DNA from: CAWVWD01 sp965662365
Lineage (GTDB): Bacteria; Bacteroidota; Bacteroidia; Chitinophagales; Saprospiraceae
Assembly (NCBI GenBank): GCA_965662365.1
Contig: CBFIHR010000022.1
Span: 1 to 58,812, forward strand
Reading direction: 5' to 3'
Length of the DNA stretch: 58,812 nucleotides
Shown here: piece by piece, positions 17,118-25,810 of the stretch
Layout: every line of letters begins with the position of its first letter
Numbering within the stretch: position 1 is the stretch's first letter
The notes under the pieces: model-generated
Databases searched by the model: none
The model's input: the letters and a program-made list of their open reading frames with translations, nothing else
Told to the model about the DNA's origin: nothing
Position numbers and translations under genes: made by a program

Positions 17118-17540
17118 TTAAAATTCTTGAACGTTCGTTCCTTCAACTAAATAGAACGGATAAACGATATTTGTACGAACATTAATCGTTCTAATTCGAT
17201 AGTTTAATGTGATATTCACTACCCCATCGATAGCGTTCGCCATATCGACATCTACAGACTCTAAAGTGATTCTCGGCTCATAATTCAGCACCGCCTCTTC
17301 AACCATTGATATAATCTCTTGTCGAGTCGTTTCATCCAAACTCTTGAAACTTATCGAATGCAGATTGCACCCAAAGTCAGGATTCATGACCCTTTCACCG
17401 GGTGTCGTCGAAAGTATTATATATAAACTTTGAGCGACATCTTCTTCATCTGATACCATTTTCAATGCTTGAAAACCTTTATCAAAAGCTGGTGGAAAAC
17501 TCCAACCCGTACCCAAAAATGACTTTGCTTCCTTACTCAT
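17118..17540 (-). CDS. gp25-like baseplate protein (Afp9 class)
   Basis: This 140-residue protein from MSKEAKSFLGTGWSFPPAF belongs to the GPW/gp25 family: TPGERVMNPDFGCNLHSI is the family core, followed by EAVLNYEPRITL. A longer reading frame begins at 17591, but its extra 17 residues (MITRSMITRLFSNKNNK) are atypical, so I prefer the start at 17540. gp25 is a central baseplate wedge component and sheath nucleator. It is the first gene of the minus-strand CIS operon and is divergent from the LysE-type gene, so the CIS promoter should lie near 17550-17665. Confidence 0.9.
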   Translation of the reverse strand: MSKEAKSFLGTGWSFPPAFDKGFQALKMVSDEEDVAQSLYIILSTTPGERVMNPDFGCNLHSISFKSLDETTRQEIISMVEEAVLNYEPRITLESVDVDMANAIDGVVNITLNYRIRTINVRTNIVYPFYLVEGTNVQEF

Positions 17541-17637
17541 CTTATTATTTTTGTTACTAAATAATCTTGTTATCATACTTCTTGTTATCATATTTAACTT
17601 ACATTTTTAGGAATACTTTTATCGCTATTTTTTATTG

Positions 17638-17645
17638 TACCTTTG
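17638..17645 (+). promoter_or_regulatory. Promoter core TACCTTTG for the LysE-type gene
   Basis: TACCTTTG matches the Bacteroidota -7 element TAnnTTTG and lies 20 bp before the ATG at 17666, supporting that start instead of the upstream one at 17567. A good -33 TTTG is not visible. Confidence 0.5.
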
Positions 17646-17665
17646 TCAGTCAATTAATAAAGCAG

Positions 17666-18283
17666 ATGTTGGAATACTTCTTAAAAGGTTTATCGTATGG
17701 CCTAATCCTTAGTATATTGGTTGGTCCAATTATTTTTGCGTTACTTCAAGCATCGTTAGAACGAGGTGTAAAAATGGCACTAACTATCGGATTAGGGGTC
17801 TGGGTTAGCGATACGTTGTTTGTATCTATTGTCTTTTTTGGTCTCTCTTGGATAAATGAAGTTTCAGCATTACCAAACTTTAAATTCTTCTTAGGTGCTG
17901 TCGGAAGTGTCGTTTTGATTGCTTCTGGTATCGGCAATTTACAAAATAATCACCCAATAGACAGAAGCCAAAAAGTAAAAAAAAATGGATACCTCGCTCA
18001 CTTTCTAAAAGGTTTTTTAATTAATGTATTCAATCCTTTTAGTATACTTTTTTGGTTGGCAATGAGTACTGAAATTGTTGCTAATGAAGCCAATAATACG
18101 CAAGCAATTGTGTTTTTTAGTACTATCTTAGGAGTAATCATATTCACAGATTCACTAAAAATCATGTTAGCCAAACACATACGAAAATATTTAACCCCCA
18201 AACACATACTTAAATTTAGAAAAGTCGTCGGTATCGTCCTTATACTCTTCGGAATACTCTTGATTTATAGAGTTACTTTCTAA
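17666..18283 (+). CDS. LysE/RhtB-family exporter
   Basis: The 205-residue membrane protein starts MLEYFLKGLSYGLILSILVG and has about six hydrophobic segments. LVGPIIFALLQASLERGVK is the conserved N-terminal LysE signature (GP, then a helix with GxKxA). FLKGFLINVFNPFSILFW holds the second conserved motif with N-P in the middle. Family members export amino acids or related small metabolites using the proton gradient. Substrate cannot be inferred. An upstream start at 17567 would add 33 residues, but the -7 element at 17638 and family length favour 17666. It is divergent from the CIS operon and probably unrelated to it. Confidence 0.88.
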   Translation: MLEYFLKGLSYGLILSILVGPIIFALLQASLERGVKMALTIGLGVWVSDTLFVSIVFFGLSWINEVSALPNFKFFLGAVGSVVLIASGIGNLQNNHPIDRSQKVKKNGYLAHFLKGFLINVFNPFSILFWLAMSTEIVANEANNTQAIVFFSTILGVIIFTDSLKIMLAKHIRKYLTPKHILKFRKVVGIVLILFGILLIYRVTF

Positions 18284-18426
18284 TTTTTTCCATTCTATCA
18301 AAATTACTATCCGTCGTTATAAGAAAATCCCCTATCGGATTATTACCTTTATGACATCTAATTGACAGGGTAGCGTACTTACTCTGTTTTCAACCAAAAT
18401 TATTAGAATTATAAAATATATAATTG

Positions 18427-19392
18427 ATGAAAATTTTAAAAATCACCTTATTGTCATTCTTAATGATAATTTGTTACAATCTCGATGCACAAGAGGTTGA
18501 AAGAGAAATGTTCAGGCCATTCGGAGAAAACACCAGTAATTGTTACGGTAACGCCTTGATGTCCTCTGTATATGATACGGTTCAAGAACAAGTAGTCGTG
18601 CGAGAGTCTTATGTCTATCTAAAATATACGCCAGCCGAATATGATACGATTGTTGAAAAGATCTTGTTAAGTCCTGGTTATACCCGTTATGAAGTAATAG
18701 AACCAGTCTTCAGAACAGAAAAAGTCAGAATTTTAGTAAAAGATATGGAAACCATTGTCAATAAAGACAATAAAACGACTGACACGACGGTAACACAAAA
18801 AATCGAAACAGCACCAACGTTGAAAGTTTGGAAAAAAACGAAACGTAAACGCAATTGTAAATCAAAAAACCCTGAAAATTGCCTGACATGGCAAGTCGTT
18901 ACGGTGCCAGCGACTTACATCGATGTCGAGAAAGTGATCCCTGCAACCCTCAAAAAAAATAATAACGATATTAGTAAAATAGACGGTCAGCTTATTACTA
19001 TCGAAAAAAAGATATTAGTAAAAGAAGGCGGAGTTAGAGAAGTTAATATTTTACCTGAGTACAAAGAGTTAACTCGTTACGTCAAACGTAAAAATGCACG
19101 TTTCGAAGAAGTTAAAGTTCCTGCCGAATATCTTGAAGTTACAAAATTACAATTGGTGTCAGAAGGCGGACGTGTAGCACCGGTTGAGGTCCTTTGCCCA
19201 AAAGATTACCCTCAATATATTCGTCCGTTACAGGAAAAACTACAAAAATTAGGATACGATGTTGGGACGATAGATGGTCTTTTGGGTAGAAAAACAAAAA
19301 ATGCTTTGGTCACTTATCAGGCTGATAATAAACTACCGATTGGTCAACTGGATTTTGTCAGTCTAAAACACTTAGGTCTTATAAATGACTAA
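18427..19392 (+). CDS. Exported protein with C-terminal peptidoglycan-binding domain
   Basis: The 321-residue protein has a signal peptide (MKILKITLLSFLMIICYNLDA). Its long middle section carries repeated charged beta-like units such as YVYLKYTPAEYDTIVEKIL and PATYIDVEKVIPATLKK, which look like internal repeats of a YxVxKxxPAxY pattern. The last 65 residues form a PG_binding_1-type domain (YIRPLQEKLQKLGYDVGTID, LLGRKTKNALVTYQ). It should sit in the periplasm or outer membrane, bound to peptidoglycan. The start is ATG at 18427, directly after a TTG. It converges on the next gene across a shared terminator. Confidence 0.8.
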   Translation: MKILKITLLSFLMIICYNLDAQEVEREMFRPFGENTSNCYGNALMSSVYDTVQEQVVVRESYVYLKYTPAEYDTIVEKILLSPGYTRYEVIEPVFRTEKVRILVKDMETIVNKDNKTTDTTVTQKIETAPTLKVWKKTKRKRNCKSKNPENCLTWQVVTVPATYIDVEKVIPATLKKNNNDISKIDGQLITIEKKILVKEGGVREVNILPEYKELTRYVKRKNARFEEVKVPAEYLEVTKLQLVSEGGRVAPVEVLCPKDYPQYIRPLQEKLQKLGYDVGTIDGLLGRKTKNALVTYQADNKLPIGQLDFVSLKHLGLIND

Positions 19393-19410
19393 CTTTAAAA
19401 ATTACTACTA

Positions 19411-19445
19411 AAAAAGCCTCTTTCAACGATTTGAAAGAGGCTTTT
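19411..19445. terminator. Bidirectional terminator
   Basis: AAAAAGCCTCTTTCAA and its complement TTGAAAGAGGCTTTT form a 15-bp stem with a 4-nt loop between two convergent genes. Terminal A and T runs make it usable in both directions. Confidence 0.9.
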
Positions 19446-19469
19446 AGGTAGTAAATGATTCCATATAAT

Positions 19470-19841
19470 TTAAGGATTTATCTTATTAACTCGTCGTGTC
19501 ATTACCAAATCACCGTTGTGATTAATTAAGCGTACAATATACATACCTCTTGGCAAATCACGAATATCATATTTAGCGTCTGCTGTTTCTACTTTATATG
19601 CTTTCACTCTTTTTCCCAAGATATTATAAATCCAAACTTTATCAACATTATCATTTTCAGTGACCATAATATAATCAATGGCAGGATTTGGATATACTCG
19701 AATATCGTTATTAGTTTGGTGCGTTTTTACACCATCATCCCCCCCGTTATTGGCTGTAGCTGAAACGCTGATAGCAAGAATCAGGATGAAAGAAAGAAAA
19801 ATTGTTTGTAAGAGTTTTCTCATAGTTTGTTTGTTTTTCAT
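19470..19841 (-). CDS. Mini-protein consisting of a signal peptide and a T9SS type A sorting domain
   Basis: The 123-residue product from 19841 (or about 117 from the inner ATG at 19823) has a signal peptide ending near AISVSATA. A short spacer, NNGGDDGVKTHQTNND, leads straight into a T9SS type A C-terminal domain: IRVYPNPAIDYIMV, VWIYNILGKRVKAY, DLPRGMYIVRL and MTRRVNKINP. There is no cargo domain at all. Such domains normally target a large N-terminal cargo through the type IX secretion system and are cleaved off at the cell surface. The gene is intact and has a terminator, so it is likely expressed; its role alone is not known. Confidence 0.8.
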   Translation of the reverse strand: MKNKQTMRKLLQTIFLSFILILAISVSATANNGGDDGVKTHQTNNDIRVYPNPAIDYIMVTENDNVDKVWIYNILGKRVKAYKVETADAKYDIRDLPRGMYIVRLINHNGDLVMTRRVNKINP

Positions 19842-19987
19842 GTTTTGTGATAGTGTAAATTTATAACGGTCGAAGTACAATAAGGTTTCATTTTTTGTAA
19901 TTAATGAAAATCCAACGAAAACCTAACCGCTTGCAAGGTACTTTATTTTGGTTCAAAAACCATGACAAAATAAAAAAACCTTACTGA

Positions 19988-20018
19988 TTTTGACATAAAA
20001 GATAATTTACTACCTTTG
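19988..20018 (+). promoter_or_regulatory. Likely promoter with TTTTG and TACCTTTG
   Basis: TTTTG at 19988-19992 and TACCTTTG at 20011-20018 are 18 bp apart, a good fit to the Bacteroidota -33/-7 consensus. It would give a leader of about 265 nt for the Omp28-like gene. The rest of the gap 19842-20291 shows no ORF or strong hairpin. Confidence 0.5.
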
Positions 20019-20291
20019 TAAAATACTTTTTACCGAAAAACAACTAATTACCTTGCTATAATATTAAAAGGGCATTTTCCTCTCCAAATTTTATATTGTC
20101 CTTCATTCTAATTGACAGTCCATATATTTTGTAAAAAAATATATTATTCAGATGGATAAATTTGTCGATAATGAATAAAAAGTCCTAAATTCGATAATTA
20201 TTTTATTTTAATAAATTTCAAAACATTTGTTAGACAACTACATTAGTCGTTCTAAAATGTTATTTACTTATCTTTAATTATAATACAAATT

Positions 20292-22028
20292 ATGAAAAAA
20301 ACACTATTACTTACTTTATTAGTAGCGATGGCGACTGGTGTATTCGCTCAATCTCAAAGAATGGTTTTATTGGAGCATTTCACACAGGCATCTTGCCCTC
20401 CGTGTGCGACATACAACCCTTTGGTAAAACAATACTTTGAAAACACAACAACTAGCGCAACGGCTATCAAATACCAAACTTCTTGGCCAGGTACTGATCC
20501 GATGAATGCTCACAACCCTGGAGATGTTCAGGCTCGTGTTACGTATTATGGTGTTTCTGGTGTTCCAGATGTTGTGATTGATGGTAACGTTGCTCAAGGT
20601 AACCCAGGAACATTGTTCGCAGGTGGACAATCTTCAACTATGGATACTCGTGCAACTGTTGCTTCTGATTTTGATATTACCGTATCTCACGCCTTCACTG
20701 GTGCGGGTGTTGATGTTACTGCTGTAATTACAGCAACAAACGCAGTTGCAAATGCTAACTTAAAAGCACACGTTGTAATTGTTGAAAAAGAGATTAGCTT
20801 CGCAAACCCTCCTGGGTCAAATGGTGAAACTGAATTCTACAATGTAATGAAAGCAATGTTACCGACTTCAGCAGGTACTGACTTAGGAGATGTTTGGTCT
20901 AATGGTACTACAGAAGTATTGACAGAATCTTGGAACATCGCTAACGTGTACAATGTATCTGAATTAGCGGCGATCGTTTTCGTTCAAGATGATGTAACTA
21001 AAGAAATTATGCAAGCTAACATTAGCGAGGTGATGACTTCAACTTTAAACCTTGATGCAGGAGTTACTTCAACTAATCCTTCTGGTTCTGATTATGAAAC
21101 AGTTATTTGTAACACAAACAATCAGCCTCAGATTACATTATCTAACTTTGGTAATACAACATTGACTTCTGCTGATATTAATTATAGCGTTAACGGAACT
21201 CAAGCAACTTACAACTGGACAGGAAACATCGGAACTTTCGGTACTGAAGTAGTTGCTTTACCAGCAATCGCATACACGCCAAGTGCAGCAGGCTTCAATC
21301 AATTTGCGGCTCAGGTTACAAATCCTAACGGTGGAGCAGATGACTATCCTTCTAATGATAACAAATCTGGATTCTTTGATTATGTTGCTTACTCAGATGT
21401 AACAGAGTACAAAAGTGCATTAACTCTTACAATTGATACAGATCAATACGGTGAGGAAACAAGCTGGGAATTTGTTGATGCAGGAGGTAATGTATTAGCT
21501 GCTGGTCCAGCAACACCTTACCCGAATAACAGCCCTCAAACATACACTGAAAACGTAACACTTCCAGATGGAGAGTGCTACATGTTCTTCATTTATGATT
21601 CTTACGGTGACGGTATCTGCTGTAATTATGGTAACGGTTCTTATACTTTAGAAGATTCAGACGGAACTGTACTTATCACTCAGGATGTAAATAATAACCC
21701 TTTCAACGGGTCTCAGAAAATGACAGTATTCAAAACATTCAATACAACGAATACAAATGCTGTTGATTTAGCAGAAAACTTAAGTGTTTATCCAAACCCT
21801 GCTACTGATAATTTCACAATTGAGTTTAACTTAGCAGAAGCTACTAAATTAGACATCAACTTAATGAATGCTATCGGTCAGAAAGTTTCAACAATCGAAG
21901 CTGGTAACTTTAATGGTGGTGAGCATTTAATTAATGTAAACACTGCTAATTTAGCAGCAGGTACTTACTTTGTAACAATTCGTAGCGAAGAAGGTATTAC
22001 TACTAAAACAATTACTGTAACAAAGTAA
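20292..22028 (+). CDS. Omp28-like thioredoxin-fold T9SS cargo protein
   Basis: The 578-residue protein has a signal peptide cleaved near ATGVFAQ (residue 20). The N-terminal domain carries LLEHFTQASCPPCATYNP with a CPPC redox pair (Cys35, Cys38) and YYGVSGVPDVVIDG, the thioredoxin-like Omp28 signature. A middle part has beta-sandwich repeats. A Cys-containing Asp/Tyr-rich segment follows (YDSYGDGICCNYGNGSY). The last 75 residues form a T9SS type A sorting domain (LSVYPNPATDNFTI and AAGTYFVTIRSEEG). It is therefore probably secreted to the cell surface, where it may act on disulfides or be structural. Confidence 0.88.
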   Translation: MKKTLLLTLLVAMATGVFAQSQRMVLLEHFTQASCPPCATYNPLVKQYFENTTTSATAIKYQTSWPGTDPMNAHNPGDVQARVTYYGVSGVPDVVIDGNVAQGNPGTLFAGGQSSTMDTRATVASDFDITVSHAFTGAGVDVTAVITATNAVANANLKAHVVIVEKEISFANPPGSNGETEFYNVMKAMLPTSAGTDLGDVWSNGTTEVLTESWNIANVYNVSELAAIVFVQDDVTKEIMQANISEVMTSTLNLDAGVTSTNPSGSDYETVICNTNNQPQITLSNFGNTTLTSADINYSVNGTQATYNWTGNIGTFGTEVVALPAIAYTPSAAGFNQFAAQVTNPNGGADDYPSNDNKSGFFDYVAYSDVTEYKSALTLTIDTDQYGEETSWEFVDAGGNVLAAGPATPYPNNSPQTYTENVTLPDGECYMFFIYDSYGDGICCNYGNGSYTLEDSDGTVLITQDVNNNPFNGSQKMTVFKTFNTTNTNAVDLAENLSVYPNPATDNFTIEFNLAEATKLDINLMNAIGQKVSTIEAGNFNGGEHLINVNTANLAAGTYFVTIRSEEGITTKTITVTK

Positions 22029-22054
22029 TTTCAATATTTCTATTCAATTAAAAT

Positions 22055-22084
22055 AAAAGGCTGCCTCAAAAGGGCAGCCTTTTT
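22055..22084. terminator. Bidirectional terminator
   Basis: AAAGGCTGCC and GGCAGCCTTT form a 10-bp stem with flanking A and T runs between convergent genes ending at 22028 and 22088. Confidence 0.92.
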
Positions 22085-22087
22085 AAT

Positions 22088-23743
22088 TTATAACTTTATT
22101 AGTTGCTGTCTAAACAATGCTTGACGTTCCTCATTAATAGCTATTATAAAATAATTACCTTTTGTCCAATTTGAAACATCGTATTGTATTACTGTGGCAT
22201 TCGTTTTATCTTCTAAAACCACCTTTCCCGATAAATCCACTATTACTAATTGAATTTCCGAATTTGTTAAGTTTTCTAATCGTAATTCATTTGAAATAGG
22301 ATTTTCAATCACTCTCAGATCCAATATTTCCCAATCTTGATTAATCGTAGCTGTCGGAAAGTACAACTGACAATTAGAAGGCGTAGGGTTTAACTCTATC
22401 GGAACAGTCGGTGTCAAATCCTTTCCATCAAAAGCAGGATAGTCAGGGGCAAAACGATACGCCCGAAACATTAAATTACCCATAGCAGGGTTTCCCTGTG
22501 CAAGAATAGCACCATTAGATTGAGCAGGACTTACGTATTTCCAAACTATTTGTTCATTCGAATCAATCTCAATGATGACTCCTGGACGACCATTACATAT
22601 CAGCGTATTACCATTTGGCAAGCGTTGTGCATTCGATACAATTTGTGAAAAATAAGGTATTTGATAAGTCCAATCTGGTGTTTTTGGCAAAAAAGCAGAA
22701 TCTGCTTCATAAAAATAGTCGCCATCCGCATCAACAGGTAGATTGATAATTTCTACTGTTGAAAAATTTAGCGGATTGTAAAAACGATTATTATACACCA
22801 TGATTTTTCCCGCATCTTTATAGCCATCAGGAATCCAATATGCATCATGCTGACCATCAAATTGTTGTGTTGTCGAATCCCCTAAATCGTAAGTTGCCGG
22901 ATTTCCCCAACGGTACAAAATATCCCCGCCTTTACCAGAGTTTCCGCCAGTAGAACCTGCAGCCTCTACCGTTGTTGTGCTATGATCAATCACCCAAATT
23001 TCATGGTAATTCTTAGCACAAATCATAATTTGATCCAAATCCTCATTATACGCCAATGCATTTGCATGAATCCAGTCAGGATCATCACCATAATCACCAG
23101 GATAATTTAAATTAATCAATTGAGGATTGTCTTTCACAACGCCATAATTAGCGGCATTAGCATCATAATCTTGTACCAAATGATCCCATAAGAACCATTC
23201 CCAAACTACAATCGCACTATCAAAACCAATAGGCTGCAATTCAATTACTTTTTCGGACCAAATACCGCCAGGTGTCAGCAAACTCGTATCACGACCTGAA
23301 CTAATAGCCTCAGCGTAAGGCCTATAATCAAAAGCTAAAGCCAAAATATTACCATTTGGCATCACAGCAATATCATGATGCAAACGTTGATTTGCATCTG
23401 AAAGGGTATAATTCCAAATCAAATTATCGTCCCAATCAAAGCGTTCTAAAATACCTCCAGAACCACCGGCTGCTAAAGTTGTATCTTGAATATTTCCCGT
23501 CTTTAACAGACTTCCATCTTCTAAAAGATAAGTCGAAGCCCCAGGCGAATAAGAACTGTTCGACCATTCATTCACGATAAATCCACAATTATCAATCAAA
23601 TATGTTTGATTAGAACCTAAGGGAGCAATCAAAGTGTAACCATTAAACGATGTACTATCATTCTTAAATAAACCGACTGTTTGTGCTTGAATTGATATGG
23701 AAAATATAATTAGAGAAATGGTAAGCGTAATTTTTTGTTTCAT
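22088..23743 (-). CDS. Arylsulfotransferase-like T9SS cargo protein
   Basis: The 551-residue protein (start MKQKITLTISLIIFSISIQA, signal peptide) shows the ASST beta-propeller pattern: LHHDIAVMPNGNILALAF, DPDWIHANALAYNEDLDQI, QFDGQHDAYWIPDG and SNAQRLPNGNTLICNGRPG. His residues at LHHD and WIHAN sit where arylsulfate sulfotransferases hold active-site His, but I cannot confirm activity. The last 70 residues form a T9SS sorting domain (RVIENPISNELRLENL and WTKGNYFIIAIN), so it is probably exported to the surface. It converges on the Omp28-like gene. Confidence 0.8.
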   Translation of the reverse strand: MKQKITLTISLIIFSISIQAQTVGLFKNDSTSFNGYTLIAPLGSNQTYLIDNCGFIVNEWSNSSYSPGASTYLLEDGSLLKTGNIQDTTLAAGGSGGILERFDWDDNLIWNYTLSDANQRLHHDIAVMPNGNILALAFDYRPYAEAISSGRDTSLLTPGGIWSEKVIELQPIGFDSAIVVWEWFLWDHLVQDYDANAANYGVVKDNPQLINLNYPGDYGDDPDWIHANALAYNEDLDQIMICAKNYHEIWVIDHSTTTVEAAGSTGGNSGKGGDILYRWGNPATYDLGDSTTQQFDGQHDAYWIPDGYKDAGKIMVYNNRFYNPLNFSTVEIINLPVDADGDYFYEADSAFLPKTPDWTYQIPYFSQIVSNAQRLPNGNTLICNGRPGVIIEIDSNEQIVWKYVSPAQSNGAILAQGNPAMGNLMFRAYRFAPDYPAFDGKDLTPTVPIELNPTPSNCQLYFPTATINQDWEILDLRVIENPISNELRLENLTNSEIQLVIVDLSGKVVLEDKTNATVIQYDVSNWTKGNYFIIAINEERQALFRQQLIKL

Positions 23744-23863
23744 ATACATCACATTTTGACTAAAAATCTTAAAATTAGATATAATTATCTACTCAACGAT
23801 TTTTCATTAGTCGTTTTGTCATGTAAAGGCTAAAAATTGGTAAAACCTACCTTATTCAAAAAC

Positions 23864-24958
23864 TCAAATCAACATATACCGCTTCCCCGGCAGTGTTTTA
23901 ATCACCCCTTGAAACTCCAAATTCAATAAATTTATAGACAAAACACTTGGCGATAATTTTAAGTAAAATACCAAATCATCAATCGGCACACTTTCTTTTC
24001 CTCGTAAGGCTTCTACTATTTTCCGTTCAATTTCTGACAATTCTACAAAAAGAGAACGCTGTTGAGCTTTTGGCTCTTCTGTTTCCCAACGCATGATGTA
24101 TTTGATATCTTCTACACTATCCATCAAATTGGCACGGTGCGATTTGATTAATAAATTACACCCTTCCGACTTCTTATCTTTTACTCTTCCCGGTATTGCA
24201 AATACATCTTTATTATAATCATTGGCCATTTTGGCGGTAATCATCGAGCCTCCTGAGCGAGCAGTTTCTACCACAATTAGCACATCAGAAAGCCCTGCAA
24301 TGATTCGATTTCGAGCAGGAAAATTCGTGTGATGTGGCTGTGTTCCGCTGGTAAATTCGGTTAATAAACCGCCACATTTTACCATTTTTTCCGCCGTTTT
24401 CTTGTGTGCCGCTGGATAGATTCTATCTAAACCATGCCCCAAAGTTCCAATCGTTTCGATGCCTAAATCGACGGATTTTCTATGTGCTGTAATATCAATA
24501 CCATACGCCAAACCGCTTATGATTACTACATTGTAGGGTTTTAAATCTTCCACAATTTCTTCACAAATCGCTTTTCCTCGTTCGGATGGTTTTCTCGTTC
24601 CGACAATTCCCACGATGCGAACATGATTCAAATCTGATGTGCCTTTGTAAAACAACATTAATGGCGCATCGTTGTAGTGCTTAAGCCGAGCAGGATAATT
24701 TTTATCTAAATAAAAAATAGGTTGAATTTTATATTTTTCAATAAACTCAATTTCTGCTGCTGCTTGTCGCAATACGTCCTGGCTAAGAATATTTCTGGCA
24801 ATCGTTTCACCAATATTTGGAATCTTGAGCAAATCTTTCTTTTTCGCTCTGAATACATTTTCCACGCTTCCACAATAGCCAATAAGTGTTCGAGCTGTTA
24901 CGGCACCGACCTTCGGAATTTTTGAAATCGCAATTCTATAAATTAAATCATTGGACAT
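23864..24958 (-). CDS. dprA: DNA-processing protein DprA
   Basis: This 364-residue protein is of normal DprA length. An N-terminal HhH-like region (PKVGAVTARTLIGYCGSVE) precedes the Rossmann-type domain with VGIVGTRKPSERGK, VVIISGLAYGIDITAH, GTLGHGLDRIYP and ETARSGGSMITA. A C-terminal winged-helix part ends the protein (IDDLVFYLKLSPSVLSI). DprA loads RecA on incoming single-stranded DNA during natural transformation and recombination. It stands alone between the ASST-like gene and a divergent SH3b gene. Confidence 0.97.
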   Translation of the reverse strand: MSNDLIYRIAISKIPKVGAVTARTLIGYCGSVENVFRAKKKDLLKIPNIGETIARNILSQDVLRQAAAEIEFIEKYKIQPIFYLDKNYPARLKHYNDAPLMLFYKGTSDLNHVRIVGIVGTRKPSERGKAICEEIVEDLKPYNVVIISGLAYGIDITAHRKSVDLGIETIGTLGHGLDRIYPAAHKKTAEKMVKCGGLLTEFTSGTQPHHTNFPARNRIIAGLSDVLIVVETARSGGSMITAKMANDYNKDVFAIPGRVKDKKSEGCNLLIKSHRANLMDSVEDIKYIMRWETEEPKAQQRSLFVELSEIERKIVEALRGKESVPIDDLVFYLKLSPSVLSINLLNLEFQGVIKTLPGKRYMLI

Positions 24959-25123
24959 AGTTATTCGAGTTTCGAGTGATTAGATTGAATCTCAATTCGG
25001 GTGACGCAACACTTTATTTTTTGAAATTATTCAAAAGCGATGTTCGAAAATAGTTTATCGTTCCTAAAATATATTTCAAAAGTAAAAATAACAATGTTCT
25101 ACTCATTTCAAAAACCTCAAACA

Positions 25124-25155
25124 TTGGTTTTGCAACTAAATTTCTTATAACTTTG
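25124..25155 (+). promoter_or_regulatory. Promoter for the SH3b gene
   Basis: TTGG at 25124-25127 and TAACTTTG at 25148-25155 are 20 bp apart, a good match to the Bacteroidota -33/-7 consensus. It predicts a leader of about 60 nt before the ATG at 25223. Confidence 0.6.
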
Positions 25156-25222
25156 TATATTACAATATTTAATATTTGATGACAAAAAATAATAACAAAC
25201 TAATCACTAATTACGATATACC

Positions 25223-25714
25223 ATGTTCAAAAATATCAATATTAAACAAATAGAACGCATCTTAATGTTAGCATTAATTGGCTTTTTTGTCTTTTGGATG
25301 CTTCGTCAATGTGCAACAGCTGCAAACTCTGACAAGATGCAACGCATCGACAACATCGAACAAACTACCCCACAAACTCAAGTGAATAATAATCTCCAAC
25401 CTCAAAATACTCAACCGACTAATTCAACCGTTCGTAGAGATACCATTATTCAAACACAATATGTCCAGCGACCAACTGCCTTATTTGTTTGGGCAGAAGG
25501 CTTAAAAGTCCGTGCAGAACCATATCTGACAAGTTCTGTCGTGACCACTTTACCACTAAATGCACAAATCAGTTTTCAAGGTGAAACATCATCATTCAAA
25601 CAAAAAATTACCTTAGACGGAATTGAATATGACGAACGCTGGCTAAAAGTCAAAACTCCTGATGGTAAAAACGGCTGGGTATATGGTGGCGGTATTCGGT
25701 TATATCAAAAGTAA
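25223..25714 (+). CDS. Membrane-anchored SH3b domain protein
   Basis: The 163-residue protein has one N-terminal membrane helix (RILMLALIGFFVFWMLRQC) without a clear cleavage site. A Gln/Thr/Asn-rich linker follows (to about residue 80). The C-terminal bacterial SH3 domain runs from ALFVWAEGLKVRAEPYL to WLKVKTPDGKNGWVYGG. SH3b domains often bind cell-wall peptides. It probably faces the periplasm. The HTH gene begins about 100 bp downstream on the same strand. Confidence 0.75.
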   Translation: MFKNINIKQIERILMLALIGFFVFWMLRQCATAANSDKMQRIDNIEQTTPQTQVNNNLQPQNTQPTNSTVRRDTIIQTQYVQRPTALFVWAEGLKVRAEPYLTSSVVTTLPLNAQISFQGETSSFKQKITLDGIEYDERWLKVKTPDGKNGWVYGGGIRLYQK

Positions 25715-25810
25715 TGTATTGATTGTTCGAGTTTCATTAAAATGTGGATGACTCGATGATTACATTATTTTCACCTGTATTCGTCAAAGCAACCTAACAA
25801 TTAATCTAAA

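Noticed and set aside
1..17591. A prophage
   Set aside because: Only tail-like genes are present. There is no capsid, portal, terminase, integrase or lysis cassette, and DUF4255, DUF5908 and PAAR are markers of injection systems, not of an ordinary phage.
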